Origin: JABMQB01 sp964575025
Lineage (GTDB): Bacteria > Bacteroidota > Bacteroidia > Bacteroidales > Prolixibacteraceae
NCBI GenBank assembly: GCA_964575025.1
Contig: CAZNPV010000007.1
Span: forward strand, 1-64,000
Direction of reading: 5' to 3'
Length of the DNA: 64,000 nt
In this document: positions 61,606 to 64,000 of the stretch, in pieces
How the letters are laid out: each line of letters starts with the position of its first letter
Numbering within the stretch: the stretch's first letter is position 1
The notes under the pieces: generated by a model
Database searches by the model: none
What the model saw: only the letters and a program-made list of their open reading frames with translations
Told to the model about the DNA's origin: nothing
Program-made: the position numbers and the translations under genes

Positions 61606-62128
61606 AATACCGCCCTGAAAGGGCAGCTTACCCCTGCGGTATGATATTAACCTGCCCTTTCAGGGCGAAAATATTGGATTGTCATTCAACCCGGGGCGTT
61701 GCCCCGGGTTGAAGTAATCCGGGCTTTCAGCCCGAAAAACAAAATGAAACGATTCCGATGGAGAATATCGAAAAGAGACATTGGGACGCGATGAGAACCA
61801 TGAGTTACCAAAAAAAAATATAAATTTAGACAGATGAGTAACTCGCTCATGTTGTACATTAATCCGACCCAGCGGCAAAATCGGAATGGATTAACAGACA
61901 ATAACGCGGTGGAAAGGACAATGGGATACCCTTTTATTAAAAGGATACAAACAAAAAACGCCACGAAGTGGCAGTTTAATTCAGCCCGGGGCAACGTCCC
62001 GGGAAAATAAAACGATAAATAACCACCCGCCCTGAAAGGGCAGGTTAAATTAAACGAAACAGGGATCAAATAAACTGAATGATTCATCCCTCTCCCGCTG
62101 TGCAGGATCCCCTTGAAAGGGGAGAATA
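61606..62128 (-). repeat. Composite REP-like element, copy D
   Basis: Inverse orientation to copy B: block 2 first (GCCCTTTCAGGGC at 61653, CCCGGGGCGTTGCCCCGGG at 61690, CGGGCTTTCAGCCCG at 61719), then an AT-rich spacer, then block 1 (GCCACGAAGTGGC at 61960, CCCGGGGCAACGTCCCGGG at 61986, GCCCTGAAAGGGC at 62029). An extra GCCCTGAAAGGGC lies at 61612. It ends with the same TCTCCCGCTG...GGGGAGAATA tail as copy A. It fills the 61573-62187 gap; no gene is seen. Confidence 0.9.
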
Positions 62129-62187
62129 TAAGAAATTGAATGATTTTTTGAGAAAAAGAGCTGAAAAAAGGAACCATTTACAATAAG

Positions 62188-63225
62188 ATGAAACATATCG
62201 ATCGTTTTTTGGCTACTGTGTCCAATGCACCTGTCGACCGGCCGGCATCGTGGCTGGGCCTTCCGGTGCCTTCAGCAGAGCCCGGACTAAAGCAATATTT
62301 TGGGGTTCGCTCTATGGATGAGCTGAAAGTATTGCTTGATGACGATATTTACCCCATTGAAGTGCCTTACAATTATCCGCCTTCGAACCACATTGCCTGT
62401 GCCTTTGAATTTGCCAAAAAAAGTTACCTTGATAAACCCGACAACCGGACATTAACGGCTCCCGGATTTTTTGAGGATTATTCCGACCCGAAGGATGTCG
62501 ATAAATTTAACTGGCCCGATCCTGAAAAATACCTCGATCGTCAGGAAGCAGGACGACGGGCTAAAGCGGCCAATCCTGACTATGCACGTATGGGAATTAT
62601 GTGGAGTGCCCATTTCCAGGATGCCTGCTCGGCATTCGGAATGGAACATGCCCTGGTGACCATGCTTGTCAATCCGGACATGTTTCGGGCGGTTATTGAC
62701 CGGATCACAGCATTCTACCTTAAAGCCGGTGAGCTGTTTTATGAGGCTACAAAAGGGTGCCTCGATGCCGTTCTCATTGGGAATGATTTTGGGTCTCAGA
62801 CCGGATTGATGATCGATCCGGAACTGATCAGGGAGTATATTTTTCCGGGGACTAAAGAGCTGATCAGCCAGGCAAAAAGCTATGGACTTAAAGTAATGTA
62901 CCACTCATGTGGTTCGGTTCTTCCAATTATCGGGGACTTCATCGAACTGGGAGCGGATATCATTCATCCGATACAGGCTTTGGCTGCTGGTATGAGTGCT
63001 GAAAATATCCATAAACTTTTTTTCGGGAAAACAGCGTTTTGTGGTGGAATTGATGCACAGTACCTTCTGGTCAAAGGATCTCCTTCAGCAGTTAAACAAA
63101 GGGTGGAGGAAGTGAAAGCATTGTTTCCCACCGGATTGATCATCTCTCCCAGCCACGAAGCAGTCCTTCCCGATATTCCACCTGCTAATATTGAAGCGAT
63201 GTTTAAGGCGATAAGAGAAAAATAA
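62188..63225 (+). CDS. UroD-family methyltransferase-like protein 2 with zinc-ligand motif
   Basis: A 345-residue cytoplasmic protein of the uroporphyrinogen decarboxylase family (RFLATVSNAPVDRPASWLGLP; VLIGNDFGSQTGLMIDPELIREYI; GLKVMYHSCGSVLPII). His239-Ser-Cys241 followed by Cys285 (FCGGIDA) is the zinc-ligand pattern of MtaA/MtbA-type methylcobamide:thiol methyltransferases, not of the heme enzyme. It follows REP-like copy D and precedes rhamnose mutarotase. RG-II carries methyl ethers (2-O-methyl-xylose and 2-O-methyl-fucose), so a methyl-transfer role in sugar demethylation is conceivable, but no corrinoid protein is visible in the window. Family confident; role speculative. Confidence 0.75.
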   Translation: MKHIDRFLATVSNAPVDRPASWLGLPVPSAEPGLKQYFGVRSMDELKVLLDDDIYPIEVPYNYPPSNHIACAFEFAKKSYLDKPDNRTLTAPGFFEDYSDPKDVDKFNWPDPEKYLDRQEAGRRAKAANPDYARMGIMWSAHFQDACSAFGMEHALVTMLVNPDMFRAVIDRITAFYLKAGELFYEATKGCLDAVLIGNDFGSQTGLMIDPELIREYIFPGTKELISQAKSYGLKVMYHSCGSVLPIIGDFIELGADIIHPIQALAAGMSAENIHKLFFGKTAFCGGIDAQYLLVKGSPSAVKQRVEEVKALFPTGLIISPSHEAVLPDIPPANIEAMFKAIREK

Positions 63226-63296
63226 AAATCAGACAGCCAGGTGTGATAATGAATTGCAAAGACGAAACAAAATGATAAACAGAAAAATTATAGCCT

Positions 63297-63620
63297 ATGA
63301 AACGGTTTGGACAAGTGATCAGGCTGAAACCTGAAGGGGCAAAGGAATACATCCGCCACCATCAGGCAGTATGGCCGGATGTGCTGGCAAAGATCAAAGA
63401 ATGCAACATTTCGAATTATTCTATTTTCGTGAGGGATGATCTTTTGTTTGCCTATTTTGAATATACCGGGAACAATTACAATTCGGATATGGAGAAGATG
63501 GCCGCTCATGAGGAAACCCAGCGTTGGTGGGGAGTGGTGAAACCTTTGATGCAGCCGGTTTCTTCAGCGGGTCCCGAAGAATTCTGGGCCGACATGGAAG
63601 AGATCTTTCACCTGCCATGA
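63297..63620 (+). CDS. rhaM: L-rhamnose mutarotase
   Basis: A 107-residue cytoplasmic enzyme interconverting alpha and beta anomers of L-rhamnose. The family signature is present throughout: KRFGQVIRLKPEGAKEYIRHHQAVWPDVLAKI at the N-terminus with the catalytic His of RHHQ, NISNYSIFVRDDLLFAYFEY, and the aromatic QRWWGVVKPLMQP segment. The length equals the usual ~104 residues. It lies ahead of rhaT, so a rhamnose catabolic set probably continues beyond the window, consistent with the rhamnose released by GH78 and by pectin backbone cleavage. An L-fucose mutarotase is a less likely alternative. Confidence 0.88.
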   Translation: MKRFGQVIRLKPEGAKEYIRHHQAVWPDVLAKIKECNISNYSIFVRDDLLFAYFEYTGNNYNSDMEKMAAHEETQRWWGVVKPLMQPVSSAGPEEFWADMEEIFHLP

Positions 63621-63700
63621 ACTGAATTACTGAATTACTGAATGAACTGAATTACTGAATTACTGAATTACTGAATGAACTGAGTAAATTGAATATACTG
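63621..63700 (+). repeat. ACTGAATT tandem repeat
   Basis: About nine 8-9 bp units (ACTGAATT or ACTGAATGA) run from just after the rhaM stop, followed by degenerate copies and ACTCGTAAC/ACTCGAAAC units to about 63727. A simple repeat that could vary in length. Confidence 0.85.
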
Positions 63701-63733
63701 AAAAACTCGTAACTCGAAACTCGTAACTTTACC

Positions 63734-64000
63734 ATGATTACACCCAATCCAATAATCGGAACAGGGCTGCATGCGATCGGAGGAATAGCTGCCTCATCCT
63801 GTTACCTGCCCTATCAGAAAGTAAAAAAATGGACGTGGGAAACCTACTGGCTTGTACAGGCTTTGTTTGCCTGGATTGTCATGCCTCTCCTGATCGGATG
63901 GCTCACGGTCCCGGATTTTTTTGAAATACTGCAAACGGCCCCAAAGAATGTGATGTGGGGGGCTTTCCTCCTGGGTGCCGTGTACGGATTTGGCGGAATG
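63734..64000 (+). CDS. rhaT: L-rhamnose:proton symporter RhaT, 3' truncated by the window edge
   Basis: The first 89 codons of an inner-membrane protein: MITPNPIIGTGLHAIGGIAA, SSCYLPYQKVKKWTWETYWL, VQALFAWIVMPLLIGWLTVP, then GAFLLGAVYGFGGM. The opening GxxxHAIGGxAAxxxYLPYxxVKxWxWExxWL matches RhaT proteins. It imports L-rhamnose with protons, completing a chain with the mutarotase just upstream. It starts 113 bp after rhaM, across a tandem repeat. The remainder lies outside the window. Confidence 0.87.
   Translation, partial: MITPNPIIGTGLHAIGGIAASSCYLPYQKVKKWTWETYWLVQALFAWIVMPLLIGWLTVPDFFEILQTAPKNVMWGAFLLGAVYGFGGM

Noticed and set aside
58911..63225. UroD-like genes as heme biosynthesis
   Set aside because: No heme genes nearby; one carries a methylcobamide-methyltransferase-type zinc motif and both sit beside sugar genes.

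Overview
The window looks like Bacteroidota DNA, most likely a T9SS-bearing Bacteroidales/Marinilabiliales-type organism. The basis is paired SusC/SusD genes, SusD-type lipoprotein signals, Por/T9SS C-terminal sorting domains on at least three secreted proteins, TAnnTTTG promoter cores and many REP-like palindromes. No rRNA, tRNA or CRISPR array was seen. The genus is inference.

Layout. (i) 1-1160: 3' part of a secreted T9SS protein. (ii) 1333-6414: a sugar-acid operon made of a broken iron-alcohol dehydrogenase, a DapA-family aldolase, a PdxA-family dehydrogenase, a DUF1537 kinase and a sodium symporter. (iii) 6463-33541: a long plus-strand pectin run with SusC/SusD pair 1, two PL1 lyases, DUF3826, a beta-helix protein, GH140, GH43, a propeller plus (alpha/alpha)6 protein resembling GH143-GH142, a sialidase-like protein, an esterase/TIM-barrel fusion, GH141 and a symporter. 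(iv) 33549-33951: a nucleotidyltransferase gene with a truncated HEPN partner at a module boundary. (v) 34151-41242, minus strand: GH127, GH78, a 62-residue membrane protein and an NCS1 permease. (vi) 41461-61572, plus strand: SusC/SusD pair 2, GH138-like, GH2-malectin, GH137-like, GH2, GH31, a UroD-like protein and a symporter. (vii) 62188-64000: a second UroD-like protein, rhamnose mutarotase and the start of RhaT.

The enzyme set (GH140, GH141, GH127, GH78, GH138, GH137+GH2, GH143/GH142, PL1) matches what is known for rhamnogalacturonan II (RG-II) breakdown in Bacteroides thetaiotaomicron. I read the window as a large RG-II/pectin utilisation region. Polymer would be cut at the surface, oligosaccharides imported by the two SusCD pairs, side chains trimmed in the periplasm, and sugars moved inward by SSS, NCS1 and RhaT carriers.

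The most interesting proposal concerns operon (ii). It has the gene content needed to catabolise DHA (3-deoxy-D-lyxo-hept-2-ulosaric acid), a sugar unique to RG-II: aldol cleavage to pyruvate and D-threuronate, reduction to D-threonate, phosphorylation by the DUF1537 kinase, and PdxA-type oxidation/decarboxylation to DHAP. The stereochemistry of D-lyxo DHA gives exactly D-threonate. This is a hypothesis, and the reductase gene here is a pseudogene. Other notable points are LacI-type operators shared by three promoters in the SusCD-2 region, a composite REP-like element present four times, and several gene remnants marking rearrangement junctions.
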